Made by a program: the position numbers and the translations under genes. Positions 33,351-44,468 of a stretch of DNA of 58,000 nucleotides are shown piece after piece. The notes under the pieces were generated by a model. That model saw nothing but the letters and a program-made list of their open reading frames with translations, was not told the DNA's origin and did not search any database. The DNA is taken from NCBI GenBank assembly GCA_014529385.2, contig CM043971.1, positions 58,582,209 through 58,640,208 on the forward strand, written 5' to 3'. Position 1 is the first letter of the stretch; each line of letters starts with the position of its first letter. Source of the DNA: Adiantum capillus-veneris (Eukaryota > Streptophyta > Polypodiopsida > Polypodiales > Pteridaceae).

Positions 33351-35304
33351 TTAAATGAACAATGTTTTTGTCTTATAAGACTAGTTCTCTTTTTATTGTG
33401 CACAAATTTAAATAGTATGCATGCTTAGGATCATGTTTGTGGTGACGACGTCTCCCAAACACCAAGTAGAACTTGTCACTCTACTTTGGAAGTATGATAT
33501 GGACTAAAGAGCAGACATGCTTGCGGAAGTTAAGTCTCTCGAGCACCAAATGGATTAGTCATCCATTCTGGAATGATGTTGTAGGGTAAAAAGGGATCCT
33601 CTACCTGCTAAGAAATATGGACTAATGACTAGGCTTTATCTTCTCTACCTCATAGTCGAGAAGGACGACTATGATTTCAAGAGAGAGGTAATGTCATAAA
33701 ATATAATATCTAGCTAACCCAAATTATTTTCTCATATCAAACTGATCATTTAATGTGGGAGAATAAACGAGAACAAGAGTTAGAATAGAGACATGTGCTT
33801 CTAGACCTATCTCAGCAGGCGACCAAAAAGAGAGATGGTTGTATCTTAATAGGGGTCCAAAAGGAGATGGTATACCAAAGAGAAACGTGTAATAAGTGCT
33901 TCTAGACCTATCTCAACAGGGGACCAAAAAGGAGAGATGGTTGCATCTCAATAAGGGTCCAAAAGGAGACGGTCTATCAAAGAGTAATGTGCAATAAGTG
34001 CTTCTAGACTTATTTTAGCAGGGGACCAAGAGAAGAGATGGTTACATCTCAATATGGGTCTAAAATGAGGTAGTCTAGCGAAGAGCAAAGTGCATCTATT
34101 GAGCTTAAAAGACCTTAGGGTTAGCTTCATTAAAGACCTCCAAAGGTTAGTGTTAAAAGTCCTTAGACCTTAGGCAAGCTAGGGATGTGCTTGAGGTGGG
34201 AACCCGGCCCAAGCTTGAGGTGCTTGTCGTGCTTGCTGTCTAAGGTGCTTGAGGTGCTTATCATTCTTGATGAGTATGGTGCTTGTTGACTAAGGTGCTT
34301 GAGGTGCTTGTCATGCTTGAGGAGGAAGGTGCTTGAGAAGCTTTCCATGCATGGGGGGTAAGGTGCTTGAGTAAAAAGGAGACCCTACAAAGGAGGGGGA
34401 AAGCCCCAAAGTTAGGGGAATCTTTTGACTTAACCTCCCTCTCACCCAAATGGCACCACCTTTCTCAAGGGGCACATGGACACATGTCAAGCTCTCCCTA
34501 TGCTTAGCCACATGGTGTGCTTGAATCCTATTGGCTTGGCTAAAGAGGGGTCCAATGAGCTTCTAGTTCAATTCACAAATATCTAGATATTTTCCAGCTC
34601 TCTCTCTCAAAGAGGTAAGGAGGACACTTGTCCTAATGCTACCCATGTTGCTTGAAATGCAATATACATATGATTGGCTAGGATGAGAGGGGTCCAATGA
34701 GCTTCAAGCTTGAGCAAAAAAGAGGGGTCGACCAAAGCAAGCAAGGGGTGTACTTGGGGGTATACACCCTCTCACACACTCATTTTTCACACATTCTCAC
34801 TTGGTGAAAGTGAAAGAACTCCATCTCCTTCTCCAAGCTTGTTGAGAAGTTGAGAGCCTACACCAACACTCTTGGCTATGGAATGCAAATCCAACCAAGA
34901 GCCATGCTCCAATGTTTAAGCTTGATATCTTCTCCATCTTCATTACTATGCTGTTATGTATGCTAGCAAGAAGAGTGATGATAAGTGAGCCACTATTTCT
35001 TTCTCCTATGAATGTTTCTTCTTCTTCCCTACCCTCATTCCCTGCTAGCTCTCTCCACCTTCGAAGGTGTTTGAGGCCTTGGGACTGAGGCCGGGGATGG
35101 TTAATGCTTTTATAAAGTTTATGTTATGCTCGTGATGCATGAAGCTTTCCATATTCATAGCATCACCACAGTCACAAGGAACGCAAAGATTGTATTATAC
35201 CAAGTCTCTCTTTATGGGAGAATCTAACAGAAGCCTATTGGAGGGGGGACCGGCTCCACATAAATCCGGTCCTCGACTGTTGTCAAGTTAATTAATTCTC
35301 TCTT

Positions 35305-35355
<51 letters not shown>

Positions 35356-35480
35356 CAAAAGTATTGTTCATGCCAAGTTAATTAAGTGTAATGCCTATAT
35401 TGCTACCTCTAATTAAGTTTACCCTCTATGTTCTCAAAGTAGCCTCACAAAAAATATCTCTTTAATTCTCCTAATTCCGC
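33351..35480. repeat. Non-coding flank with tandem repeats (possible gypsy LTR region)
   Basis: Three tandem units of about 102 bp start at 33795, 33896 and 33999 (GTGCTTCTAGACCTAT to a GGTCCAAAAGGAGA core). A degenerate GGTGCTTGAGGTGCTTGTCATGCTTGA minisatellite fills 34170-34375. GAGGGGTCCAATGAGCTTC occurs at 34545 and 34688. A (CT)n tract is at 35302-35352. No coding potential was recognised. Position suggests the 3' untranslated region and LTR of the gypsy element, but no LTR mate exists on the left. Confidence 0.6.
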
Positions 35481-36550
35481 TATTCTCAAAGTTCATGGGC
35501 CATTTCCATTACAAGTTTGCTATACTAAAAGGTCCATGGGTTTTGAGTCGTGCAGAGGAGCAACAAGTGAAGAAGACCATATCTTCATTCAAGAGTCCTA
35601 TTGGAAATGGATTTTAATAGAGATGACAATCTTAATAGCCTTAAGTCCTACGATTGACACAATTTTTTACAGTTTATCTATAATCTTACCAATTGCCATA
35701 AAAGATTGTCTGACAGATGACATTAGAAGCAAAATTTATAAAATTAGTGAGTTAATGCGAAGAGATAAGAAAAGACAACATAGATGCAACTCGCTCAAAT
35801 TCTATTGAAGCAGTGTGTATGTTGGAGAAGTACTTCCTAACAAACATTTTTACCATCCAAATGCATTAATTGTGCATGTGGTCCATGAAGTTGCAATTGT
35901 TGGGGTAGTCCATAGCATGTGGATGTTCTTCTTTGAGAGATCCATGAAGACTTTAAAAGAATTTTCTTGTCAAAGGGCTCGCCCTGAGGGTAACATGGAT
36001 AAAGGATGGCTTGTGCAAGAGTCTCTTCTTCTCATCAGTGAGTTTTTGGGTTCAATTGATCCAAAGATGCCCTAAATGTGGACTACTAAGGTCAACGTCA
36101 AGGTGACCTAATGCAACTGTGCGCAAAGATAAGAGTGGACTAATTCAAGTGAGCTCTAGACGGGTGTGGATAGATGGTCGGGATACATCGCACTTCCACA
36201 ACAAATTTGTGAAAAAGTTGTGTTCATAATAGATCCACTATGTGATGAAAAGGATGAAAAAGATTTGTCTAAACCACGCTGGCTCTTTGTTATTCAAGTT
36301 GATCCACAGACCAAACAAGTGTGTGAAGGATTGTAGGTTGAGGTCGAAGAGATTCATGAGCAAAGTGTACTGCCGACATATGATGTAATTGAGGATTTCA
36401 AGCTAGAGGTTAGTGGTGAGCAAAGATGAGCTCTCAGATACGCATGTAGATGTGGAGAGCGATGTAGAAGTGGAGTTTGATGATGAAGATGCATAAGTAC
36501 AAATTGAGATAGATATCTTTGGTGCATCAGCTCTCATAGAAGATGAGAGA
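35481..36550 (+). pseudogene. CACTA-2 tnp2-type transposase, C-terminal half (decayed)
   Basis: Aligning with the intact gene at 51082-54810, this copy holds KGPWVLSRAEEQQVKKTI (35528-35580), then ILPIAIKDCL and IYKISELM. HPNALIVHVVHEVAIVGVVHSMWMFFFERSMKTLK follows in two parts (35850-35970), then RARPEGNMDKGWLVQES (35978-36030), the DUF4218 region. The DUF4216-like end is VVFIIDP and PRWLFVIQVDPQTKQVCEG near 36220-36335, and an acidic tail runs to about 36550. The CEK|VVF position has no intron here. Stops and deletions are frequent. The N-terminal half and 5' TIR are missing. Confidence 0.8.
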
Positions 36551-36752
36551 TTGACTACTGTTTTTTTCTAGGAACTCTTTTGTATTGAACACTTACCTAT
36601 GACCGATTTCAATTATTCTACAACATTGGGGATAGATATAACGAGTTGTGTTGTGGTTTTGTTTTGTTGTTATTTGCATTGCTTAAGTTGTTCTTTTATG
36701 GATATGTGAACTAATAACGTATTGTATCTGTGTTATCTGTGTATCTGTAGCC

Positions 36753-37814
36753 ATGACCGATGATGACGAGACATATTCTCCCAGCTTTAGTTTTTCAATC
36801 ACTCCGACCGACATGTCACTTGAGAAGATAGATGCTTTTTTGTCACAATTTTCACTAAGCAGGTTGCTTACGCATAGAACCCTTGGAGAGATGGTCCCTC
36901 CAGCGACCTAGTATAGCCTTCCCTACACCTAGGATGAGTGTGACCCCTACACTGACCAACCATATACCTCTGTTGAGTGTGCCAGTTACACCGACGGCTC
37001 ATTCTCCTTTGAGACGAGGTAGGCATCGTTATGGAGGCGGTGGTTGTTGTGGTAGGGGTTCTAGCGATGTGTCCACACCATCGAGAGAGCGCCTACCTCT
37101 CTCTTCAGTAGATACTTCACCAGCAGGCACACCACGTACACCTTGGGGATCACATGAGCATGATCCTAGCAAGTGTACAAGACCAAGGATGGGGTTGTTT
37201 TCATGGATAGGGCCAAAAAGGCCATGTGATAGAGGATTCGACAGCTTTGTACAATTTAGTTTGGCTGCTCTGTGATGGAGGTTTGGGATGATCAGGATGA
37301 TGATAGAAAGGATTACATCGTCAATGCCATTTAGAGAGAGTATAGGCGGACAGAGGGGTACGTCCAGTCTTGAATGACTGGATCTTGAGTGTGTGATTGT
37401 CACAATGTCACACCGTTGATCAGAGGCTAAAGATATGTACATGACCGGTATAGTCCAAAGCCAACATGGCTGGACGCAGAGGAGTGGGTGGGGATTGTAC
37501 AAGAGACACATGATAGTCATTAGAGATTTCAGTAGTAGCAGAGAGATGAACCTAGAGCACGTTTGGAGTCTTTTTGAACATCACATCTTGGGAGTGGAGG
37601 CTACAACACTCTTTGGCATGAGTTTGTAAGTACAGATATGTATATGTTATCTTAATATTTAGCTTATGGTTAATTGTTTATTTTGATGGAAGTTTCTATG
37701 AAGCGCCCTCCAACACGCCGAGAGGAGAAGTATGGGTACAAGCATGGACTTGTGGCTCTTTTGACCCAACTTTAGGAGGAGGGAGAGACCATCGACTGGG
37801 AGGCATTACCATGA
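36753..37814 (+). pseudogene. CACTA-2 second ORF (TNPA/transposase_24-like), decayed
   Basis: The ATG at 36753 follows an acceptor-like CTGTAG. After one frame change the product has the Thr/Pro-rich TPT motifs. A basic stretch then leads into GGGGCCGRGSSDVSTPSRER (37035-37094) and PAGTPRTPWGSHE. Later come the conserved SHLGSGG---LWHEF end of the DNA-binding region (about 37586-37625) and, after an intron, a short last exon with REEKYGY and GETIDWEAL (37692-37814). All three blocks recur in CACTA-3, and the first two in CACTA-4. By analogy with En/Spm the protein binds subterminal repeats. Internal stops make it non-functional. Confidence 0.65.
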
Positions 37815-37829
37815 GGGTGACATCTTTCA

Positions 37830-38216
37830 TCTATGTTTTTTTTGTAGTTATGGTCATTCTGATGATTGTATTCGTTGTATACAGTTTGACGTTTATGCTT
37901 ATGGTTAGATGTTTATGCTTATAGTCTTGCGATCTTATACGGTTATTCTGTTGAAATCAAGTTATGGTTACGATTATGCTTTTGGGTTGGTGCTATGGTC
38001 AGACTTGTTTTAATTGTGCCTTGGTTATGGTTTTGTAATCATGTAGTGGATATGCTCTTTAGTTATGGTTTTTCAATCAGGTTATGGTTATGGCTTGGTA
38101 ATTATGTTGTGGGAGGTTGTGGTTATGGTCTTTGGTTATAGTTTTGTAATCAAGTTATGGTTATGCTTTTGTAAATATGTTGTGGATATGATCTTCGGTT
38201 ATGGTATAGCAATCAG
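37830..38216 (+). repeat. TTATGGTTATGG-type repeats of CACTA-2, left of Copia-B
   Basis: Irregular GGTTATGGT and GTTATGGTTTTG words recur throughout. The tract continues at 43732-43990 after Copia-B and occurs in the opposite orientation in CACTA-3 at 45880-46115, so it is a 3' non-coding signature of this CACTA family. Confidence 0.8.
38212..38216. repeat. Target-site duplication of Copia-B, left (ATCAG)
   Basis: ATCAG directly before the 5' LTR is repeated exactly at 43727-43731 after the 3' LTR. Confidence 0.9.
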
Positions 38217-38408
38217 TTTTAGGGTATAAAGCCCAATGTGGTTGCCCAGGTAAGTGGGCGGGCCACCAGGTATGTACACATATTCTTTTGTAAAAACCTA
38301 ATAAGAAATCACTATGCTCTACACATTACAGTAGAGCGAGTTCACCATATCGTCGTGCTCTTCTTCTCGCACTCTCTCTCGCGTCGCACTTCCGCTCGTA
38401 CTCCTTCA
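38217..38408 (+). repeat. Copia-B 5' LTR
   Basis: The 192-bp LTR has TTTTAGGG in place of the TGTTGGGG start of its partner and ends TACTCCTTCA. About five differences from the 3' LTR are visible, roughly 97 percent identity. Confidence 0.92.
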
Positions 38409-38410
38409 AC

Positions 38411-38422
38411 TGGTATCAGAGC
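38411..38422 (+). promoter_or_regulatory. Copia-B primer-binding site
   Basis: TGGTATCAGAGC begins two bases after the 5' LTR and is the exact initiator tRNA-Met complement used by most plant copia elements. Confidence 0.95.
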
Positions 38423-39469
38423 TCAGATCGGGGCTCAGGGCAGCACTGCAAGAGGCTAGAGTCACCAGCTCAGATTGGAGTGAAATTCGACAGGCAAAGA
38501 CACGGCCTGTGAATTTCATTCTGAGGTCATCTCGGTCACCATTCGGCTTCGACAAAGTTCTGCGCAGGCCATTTTCGACTACGTGGTCTCAGCGGGTACA
38601 GATCCGACTCTGCAAATTTGGGGTTTTCGGCCTACGAATGCAGGTGCTGAGGATATCGACACTCCCAGAGTGTTGATTTGTGGCTGTCTACACATCGAAG
38701 GACGGCTCACAGTTCTTGGAGGCGTGTCACATATGACACGGGCGTATCTACACACAGACTGTAGGCGACATCCACTAGTTCATCAGGTAGCTTGTGTTTG
38801 CTGCTTGATATTCCAGATTTCATCCTGACATTGCAGGTACTTCCACATGGGATGTATTGTCAGAGATGATGTATGTCTGTTGAGGGTTTGCTGGTTGTGA
38901 GTCACGCAGCAAACAACCGCCGCAGCGGTTACAACATACAGTGGGAAATTTGTGGATGTATGACTTTGTGGGAAGTCAATGTACTGTCAGATTTACTGCA
39001 GCCTTTGTTGAGGGTCGAGTGAGGTTTTATTGAGCTGGGGGATTCTCGAATGTTCAGATCCTTTCGGTGATACAGGTCTTGGAGCGATCCCTCGAGCACC
39101 CTTAGATAGGCAGCTAGGATGTATTGATTGTGAGTTAGACAGTTGGGATTGCATCTTTGCTTCACTGCCGTTGAGGCATTGTCACAGTCTATGCTTACAG
39201 GACAGTGACAGGACAGTCAGAGACATTACAGGTGCAGGACAGGTTTACCCACAGCTTACAGTGTTAGAGAGACAGTGGTTTTTTGAGCTGTTTTTTGGTC
39301 TGTTTTTAGTACACCAGAGCCATTTTACAAAGGAGACTCTGCCAAAATTTCTGCAGAATCTGAAGCTTTCTTGGTTCATTTGACAGGTTGATATTGGTTC
39401 AGAGGTCAGTTTACAGGGGAAACTCTGCCGAATTTTTCCCAGGAAAGTAAACTACTGTGAAGCGTAGCT
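38423..39469 (+). other. Copia-B untranslated leader
   Basis: About 1.05 kb lies between the primer site and the gag ATG at 39470. It has no long ORF. Words such as GACAGTGACAGGACAGTCAG and repeated CTCTGCC-AATTT segments occur but no known gene. It is long for a copia leader. Confidence 0.6.
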
Positions 39470-40483
39470 ATGGCTGGATCACAGGACACTGCTCTTTACA
39501 ATATCAAGAAGCTGGATGGAACCAATTTCCCATTGTGGAAGAAGCAGATTTGGCACGTGTTGTTACAAAAGAAGCAGATAAAACCTATAAAGCTCAAGGG
39601 GATAAAACCAGAAGATATGGACGAAGATGAATGGAGCGAAATGGATGAATTGGCACTTTCTACCATTATGCTGACTTTGGCAGAAAGCGTTTACTTCAAT
39701 GTAGCAGACGAGATGTCGGCTTATCAAGCATGGTTAAAGCTGAGTGATCTTTATGAGAAGCAGAGTGCAGCTTCACAGGTATATTGGCTTAAGAAGCTTG
39801 TTGACTTGAAGATGAAAGAAGGGACACCTATGTCCAATCATCTGAATGAATTCAACACAATCTATAGTCAGTTGTCAGCTCAAGGTGTCAAGTTTGATGA
39901 ACCTGTTAGAGCTATGTTTCTGTTGATCACATTGCCGGAAAGTTGGGACACTTTTCGCACAGCTTTGAGTAATTCTGCACCTCCAGATGGTTTGAACATA
40001 GCAGGTGTAGAAGGAAGTCTGCTTACTGAAGAAACCAATAGAAAGACAATGGACAAAGGCAAAGGAACAGCCTTAGTTGTCAGGGGAAGGACCAAAGAAA
40101 AGTACAAAGGTGGAAAGAGGAATCAGTCTCGTAGCAAGTCCCGCACTGCTAAAGGCAAGAGTGACATAGAATGCTACCATTGTGGCAAGAAGGGTCACAT
40201 GAAAAGAGACTGCAGAGAATGGAAAGCAGAAAAAGGCAAAGAGAAAGCTGAAGACCATGGTGAGAAGAACAAGTCCTCAGTGAAGATTCAAGAAATAAAT
40301 GTGACAAACACTGTTGTAGAGGATGACAGTCTAGTGTCAGGAGACATCTACTTCTTGAAGAATACAATGGACTCAGCTCTTCTTACAGCATCTGATGGAA
40401 ATGCACTGAGTGACTGGATTATAGACTCAGGGGCATCATGTGTCTCCAAACAAGGAGTGGTTTACCTCTTATGTGACCACTAA
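39470..40483 (+). CDS. Copia-B gag, protein end frameshifted at the protease
   Basis: The ATG at 39470 opens a 337-codon frame. The UBN2-like gag domain starts YNIKKLDGTNFPLWKKQI and includes LAESVYFNV and AYQAWLKLSDLYEKQS, with LITLPESWDTFRTALSNS near 39930. The basic linker precedes the zinc knuckle CYHCGKKGHMKRDC (40171-40212). The frame reaches the aspartic protease motif WIIDSGAS (40417-40440). It then runs off into out-of-frame residues and stops at 40483, because two bases are missing compared with Copia-A just after GAS. Gag itself looks intact. Gag forms the cytoplasmic particle that packages element RNA. Pol continues in the overlapping frame from 40440. Confidence 0.9.
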   Translation: MAGSQDTALYNIKKLDGTNFPLWKKQIWHVLLQKKQIKPIKLKGIKPEDMDEDEWSEMDELALSTIMLTLAESVYFNVADEMSAYQAWLKLSDLYEKQSAASQVYWLKKLVDLKMKEGTPMSNHLNEFNTIYSQLSAQGVKFDEPVRAMFLLITLPESWDTFRTALSNSAPPDGLNIAGVEGSLLTEETNRKTMDKGKGTALVVRGRTKEKYKGGKRNQSRSKSRTAKGKSDIECYHCGKKGHMKRDCREWKAEKGKEKAEDHGEKNKSSVKIQEINVTNTVVEDDSLVSGDIYFLKNTMDSALLTASDGNALSDWIIDSGASCVSKQGVVYLLCDH

Positions 40484-43445
40484 AGATCATGTTTGGCTAG
40501 GCAATGGGCAGACATGTGAGATCTTAGGTGTTGGAGATGTTCAATTGAAGTTTCAGAATGGCTCTTCTTTCACGCTGAAGAATGTGAGACATGTTCCCGT
40601 AATTACAAAGAGCTTGATCAACACAGGTTTACTTGATGATGCTGGCTACGTCACCACTTTTGGACAGAACATGTGGAAGATATCCAAGGGTTCTATGACA
40701 GTAGCACATGGAGTAAAGTCTGGAGGAATTTACATGATTTATGTATCAAATGTCTCTAAAAATGTAATCAATGTAACCGAGCAGCCGAACGTTTCTTTGT
40801 GGCATAGCCGGTTAGGACATATGTCCAAGAAGGGAATGGAAATCTTGTCTCGTTCTGGTTATTTGCCTCGCTTTTCATTTAATGATTTTGAATTCTGTGA
40901 ACATTGTCTGTATGGTAAGCAAACACAGCAGCCAAATAAGCATAGAAGCAGTAGAAGAGATACACAGTTGGCACTTGTTCATAGTGATTTGTGTGGACCT
41001 ATGCCTAACCTATCTCTAGGGGGAGCTTCTTACTTTATGACATTTATAGATGATTACTCGAGGAAAGTATGGGTTTACTTTCTCAAGCACAAGGATGAAG
41101 CGTTTAGTGTTTTCAAAACGTTTGTGACACTTGTGGAGAATCAGAGTGGCAAGAAGCTTAAATGCTTACGCACTGACAATGGTGGAGAGTATGTTTCAAA
41201 GGCCTTTCAGGACTTTTGTGAGTCAAAAGGTATAAAACGTGAACTTACTGCTCCTTACAATCCTCCTCAAAATGGTGTTGCTGAGAGGATGAATAGGACC
41301 ATACAAGAGAAGGTCAGAAGTATGTTGTCTAATGCACAACTGCCAAATGGGTTTTGGGCTGAAGCTGTATCAACAGCTGTTCATCTTGTAAATAGATCTC
41401 CTAGCAAGGTTTTGCAGAAGGATTCAGTTTCAGAGATGGTATGGTCAGGCAAAATGCCCTCATACAAGCATCTCAGAGTCTTTGGATGTGAGGCATATAC
41501 TCACGTTCCAAAGGAATTTAGGAACAAACTTGAGCCAAAGAGTAGAAAGTGCATCTTTGTAGGCTATGGTAATTATGGTGAGATGGGGTACAGACTTTGG
41601 GATCCCGAATCCAGAAAGGTTGTCCGCAGCAATGATGTTCACTTTAATGAATCCAAGTATCATTCTAAACCAGAGAGGGTTGAGGAGATTAGAAGAGTTG
41701 TCTTCCAAGAAGATGGACCTGCACGTGCAAGACAAAATGTCAGGGCTCAAGAGGAGCAAGGACAGGATAGAGTGGAACCACAGGTTGTGGCTGAGCCTAA
41801 GCCACCTATTGTGCGTAGATCTGGACGTGTTACGCGACCTCCTGATAGGTTTGTTCCATCTATGAACTATGTCATGTTGACTGATTGCAATGAGCCTTCA
41901 TGTTACAAGGAAGCAGTGCAAATGAAGGACTCCGGGAATTGGCAATTGGCCATGCAGTCAGAGATGACAGCTCTGCATAAAAACAAGACATGGAAGCTAG
42001 TTAAATTACCACAGGGCAAAAAGGCTCTACCTTGTAAATGGGTTTACAGGTATAAGATCACCGCTCATGATAGTCAGCCAAAGTACAAAGCAAGGCTTGT
42101 TGCCAAGGGCTTTAAGCAAGAACAAGGCATTGACTTTGATGAAGTCTTCTCTCCGGTGGTCAAGATGACTACATTGAGATGCTTTCTTGCATTGGTTGCC
42201 ATATTAGATTTGGTGTTGCACCAAATGGATGTCAAGACAGCGTTCTTGCATGGTGATTTAGATGTGGAAATTTACATGCAGCACCCAGAAGGGTTTGTTG
42301 AGAAAGGCAAGGAAGATTGGGTATGCCAGTTGTTAAAGAGTCTTTATGGCTTAAAACAATCCCCGAGGGCATGGTACCATAAATTCCACAAGTTTATGCT
42401 TTCTCAAGGCTACAAACGTAGTGAGTTCGATCACTGTCTATATACAAAGAAGACTAAGGATGGTAGTTGGCTGATCCTTATTTTGTATGTGGATGACATG
42501 TTGATTGCTGGCAAGCACTTGGAAGAAATTTCAGCTTTGAAGTCAAAGATGGCAAAATCGTTTGACATGAAAGACATGGGTGAGGCAAGTCATATACTTG
42601 GTATGCGCATTGAGAGAGACAGATCAAAGAAGTTGATTTGGTTATCTCAAACAGAGTATATTGACAAGGTTTTGCAACGTTTCAATATGGAGAAGGGAAA
42701 GGCCCTGAGTGTTCCATTGCCACCATATGTGAAACTTAGCAAACAAGATTGTCCTGTGTCTGAGGAAGAACAGGCTGAAATGGATAAGATTCCATATGCG
42801 TCTGCAATGGGTAGTTTGATGTATGCAATGATTTCTACTCGCCCAGACATTGCATTTGCAGTGGGAGTAGTAAGTCGATACATGTCAAACCCAGGCAAGA
42901 AACATTGGGAGGCAGTGAAAGGAATATTGAGATACCTGAAAGCTACAAAGAGTATGTGTATATGCTATGGGAGTCAGGAGCTAAGTGTAAAGGGTTTTAC
43001 AGACTCAGATTATGCAGGTGACTTAGACAACCGAAAGTCTACATCAGGGTATGTCTTTACATTGGCTGGTGGAGCAGTATCATGGCGTTCTAGATTACAA
43101 GATTGTGTTACTCAGTCTACTACAAAGGCTGAATATGTTGTAGCATCAGAGGCATGCAAAGAATCAATTTGGCTTAATCGACTAGTAACAGATTTGGGAA
43201 TCAAAGAAGAGATGCCTGTGTTATATTGTGATAGTCAAAGTGCTATACAATTGGCTCGCAATCCAGTTTATCACTCAAAGACAAAGCATGTGGATGTGAA
43301 GTATCATTTCATCAGGGAAATGCTCGAGGATAAGCAACTTCAGCTTGTCAAAGTTCACACCATAGAAAATCCTGCTGATCTACTTACAAAAGGACTTCCC
43401 TCAGAGAGCTTTGCGCATTTTCGCAAGCAGTTAGGTGTAGGGTAG
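40440..43445 (+). CDS. Copia-B pol: integrase, reverse transcriptase and RNase H
   Basis: This is one open frame of 1001 codons, beginning just inside the protease by frameshift (no ATG; GTG). The GAG-pre-integrase motif SLWHSRLGHMSKKG is near residue 120. The integrase catalytic triad is D183 (HSDLCGP), D246 (RTDNGGEY) and E282 (NGVAERMNRT), a DD35E spacing. Reverse transcriptase begins near residue 500 (NWQLAMQSEMTALHKN), has QMDVKTAFLHGDL and the catalytic YVDD at 683-686. RNase H has TDSDYAGD (about 854) and STTKAEYV, where Glu is usual in place of Lys. It ends LTKGLPSESFAHFRKQLGVG. The protein would copy RNA to DNA and integrate it. Expression from this copy would need the gag frameshift to be bypassed. 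Confidence 0.93.
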   Translation: MSPNKEWFTSYVTTKDHVWLGNGQTCEILGVGDVQLKFQNGSSFTLKNVRHVPVITKSLINTGLLDDAGYVTTFGQNMWKISKGSMTVAHGVKSGGIYMIYVSNVSKNVINVTEQPNVSLWHSRLGHMSKKGMEILSRSGYLPRFSFNDFEFCEHCLYGKQTQQPNKHRSSRRDTQLALVHSDLCGPMPNLSLGGASYFMTFIDDYSRKVWVYFLKHKDEAFSVFKTFVTLVENQSGKKLKCLRTDNGGEYVSKAFQDFCESKGIKRELTAPYNPPQNGVAERMNRTIQEKVRSMLSNAQLPNGFWAEAVSTAVHLVNRSPSKVLQKDSVSEMVWSGKMPSYKHLRVFGCEAYTHVPKEFRNKLEPKSRKCIFVGYGNYGEMGYRLWDPESRKVVRSNDVHFNESKYHSKPERVEEIRRVVFQEDGPARARQNVRAQEEQGQDRVEPQVVAEPKPPIVRRSGRVTRPPDRFVPSMNYVMLTDCNEPSCYKEAVQMKDSGNWQLAMQSEMTALHKNKTWKLVKLPQGKKALPCKWVYRYKITAHDSQPKYKARLVAKGFKQEQGIDFDEVFSPVVKMTTLRCFLALVAILDLVLHQMDVKTAFLHGDLDVEIYMQHPEGFVEKGKEDWVCQLLKSLYGLKQSPRAWYHKFHKFMLSQGYKRSEFDHCLYTKKTKDGSWLILILYVDDMLIAGKHLEEISALKSKMAKSFDMKDMGEASHILGMRIERDRSKKLIWLSQTEYIDKVLQRFNMEKGKALSVPLPPYVKLSKQDCPVSEEEQAEMDKIPYASAMGSLMYAMISTRPDIAFAVGVVSRYMSNPGKKHWEAVKGILRYLKATKSMCICYGSQELSVKGFTDSDYAGDLDNRKSTSGYVFTLAGGAVSWRSRLQDCVTQSTTKAEYVVASEACKESIWLNRLVTDLGIKEEMPVLYCDSQSAIQLARNPVYHSKTKHVDVKYHFIREMLEDKQLQLVKVHTIENPADLLTKGLPSESFAHFRKQLGVG

Positions 43446-43518
43446 TACATCACTTCTCTACATCTCCTGTATATTAGCTTGTATAGTAGCTTCTCTCACA
43501 CTTAAAGTACCACATTGG

Positions 43519-43534
43519 ACTTTAAGTGGGAGGT
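43519..43534 (+). promoter_or_regulatory. Copia-B polypurine tract
   Basis: The purine-rich AAGTGGGAGG just before the 3' LTR would prime plus-strand DNA synthesis. The same tract precedes the Copia-A LTR. Confidence 0.8.
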
Positions 43535-43726
43535 TGTTGGGGTATAAAGCCCAATGTGGTCGCCCAGGTAAGTGGGCGGGCCACCAGGTATGTACACATA
43601 TTCTTTTGTAAAAACCTAATAAGAACTCACTATGCTCTACACATTACAGTAGAGCGAGTTCACCATATCGTTGTGCTCTTCTTCTCGCACTCTCTCTCGC
43701 GTCGCACTTCCGCTCGTACTCCTTCA
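43535..43726 (+). repeat. Copia-B 3' LTR
   Basis: The 192-bp LTR runs TGTTGGGGTATAAAGC to TACTCCTTCA and is followed by the TSD copy ATCAG. Confidence 0.93.
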
Positions 43727-43731
43727 ATCAG

Positions 43732-44468
43732 GTTATGGTTATGGTTTTGCAATTGTGTTGTGAATACGGTAAACAATGTTTGAATCATGGTACATTTATG
43801 GTATAAAAATCTTCTTATCGTTATGATTACGGTTTTCAAGTCATGGTACAATTATGGGTTGAAAATGTTCATATCCTTATAGTTACGATTGTCAAGTTAT
43901 GTTTTAGTTATGGTTAGAATATCTTCATTTGGTTGTGCTTATGGTTTGGGAGTCGACGATATGGTTATACTTTTGGAATCTTGTCATGTTTATGGTTTTG
44001 ATTTTATGGTTTTGTTATGCTTACAATTTTTTGATATGTACTAACTGTACTTCTTGCTCTTCAGTGCCAAAATAAGAGCAGTGCCAAAATTCCATAGGTG
44101 GAGTGTGGTTGCTTTTCCACTCTTCCTTTGGGCAGAGAGGCTGGTTCTTGGTGTTGTAGTACATGCAACATCAATTGCCAGTCGTCTCTGTCCAATTTTT
44201 GTTTTGTAGGTTTGAGTGTCGGTGTAGGTGCTGGTATACAGATCCGAGTTAGCATCGATATAGGCGTTGGAAAACGCGTCAAAAATATTCTTGCCATTCT
44301 AGTGTCTTTTTAGACGCGCATACCCACGATTATAGCAACGCTTATTCCGACGGGGAACAAACCAGCGTGCTGACTCAAATACTGACGCTTACATTGTCAC
44401 TTTTCATTATAAAAACAAGCTATTTGGCACTGGTACACACGTTGATATTCACGTGATGTGTTGTAGTG
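43732..44468 (+). mobile_element. CACTA-2 right end with terminal TTGTAGTG
   Basis: GGTTATGG repeats resume right after the Copia-B TSD and continue to about 43990. The stretch then changes and ends in GATGTGTTGTAGTG at 44468, the reverse complement of a CACTACAAC terminus. The next three bases are AAC. With the remnant at 35481-38216 this makes CACTA-2 an element split by Copia-B and truncated on its left side. Confidence 0.7.

Noticed and set aside
37029-37520. 163-codon minus-strand ORF in the CACTA-2 second gene
   Set aside because: It is antisense to the Gly/Cys and TP coding blocks that are conserved on the plus strand.
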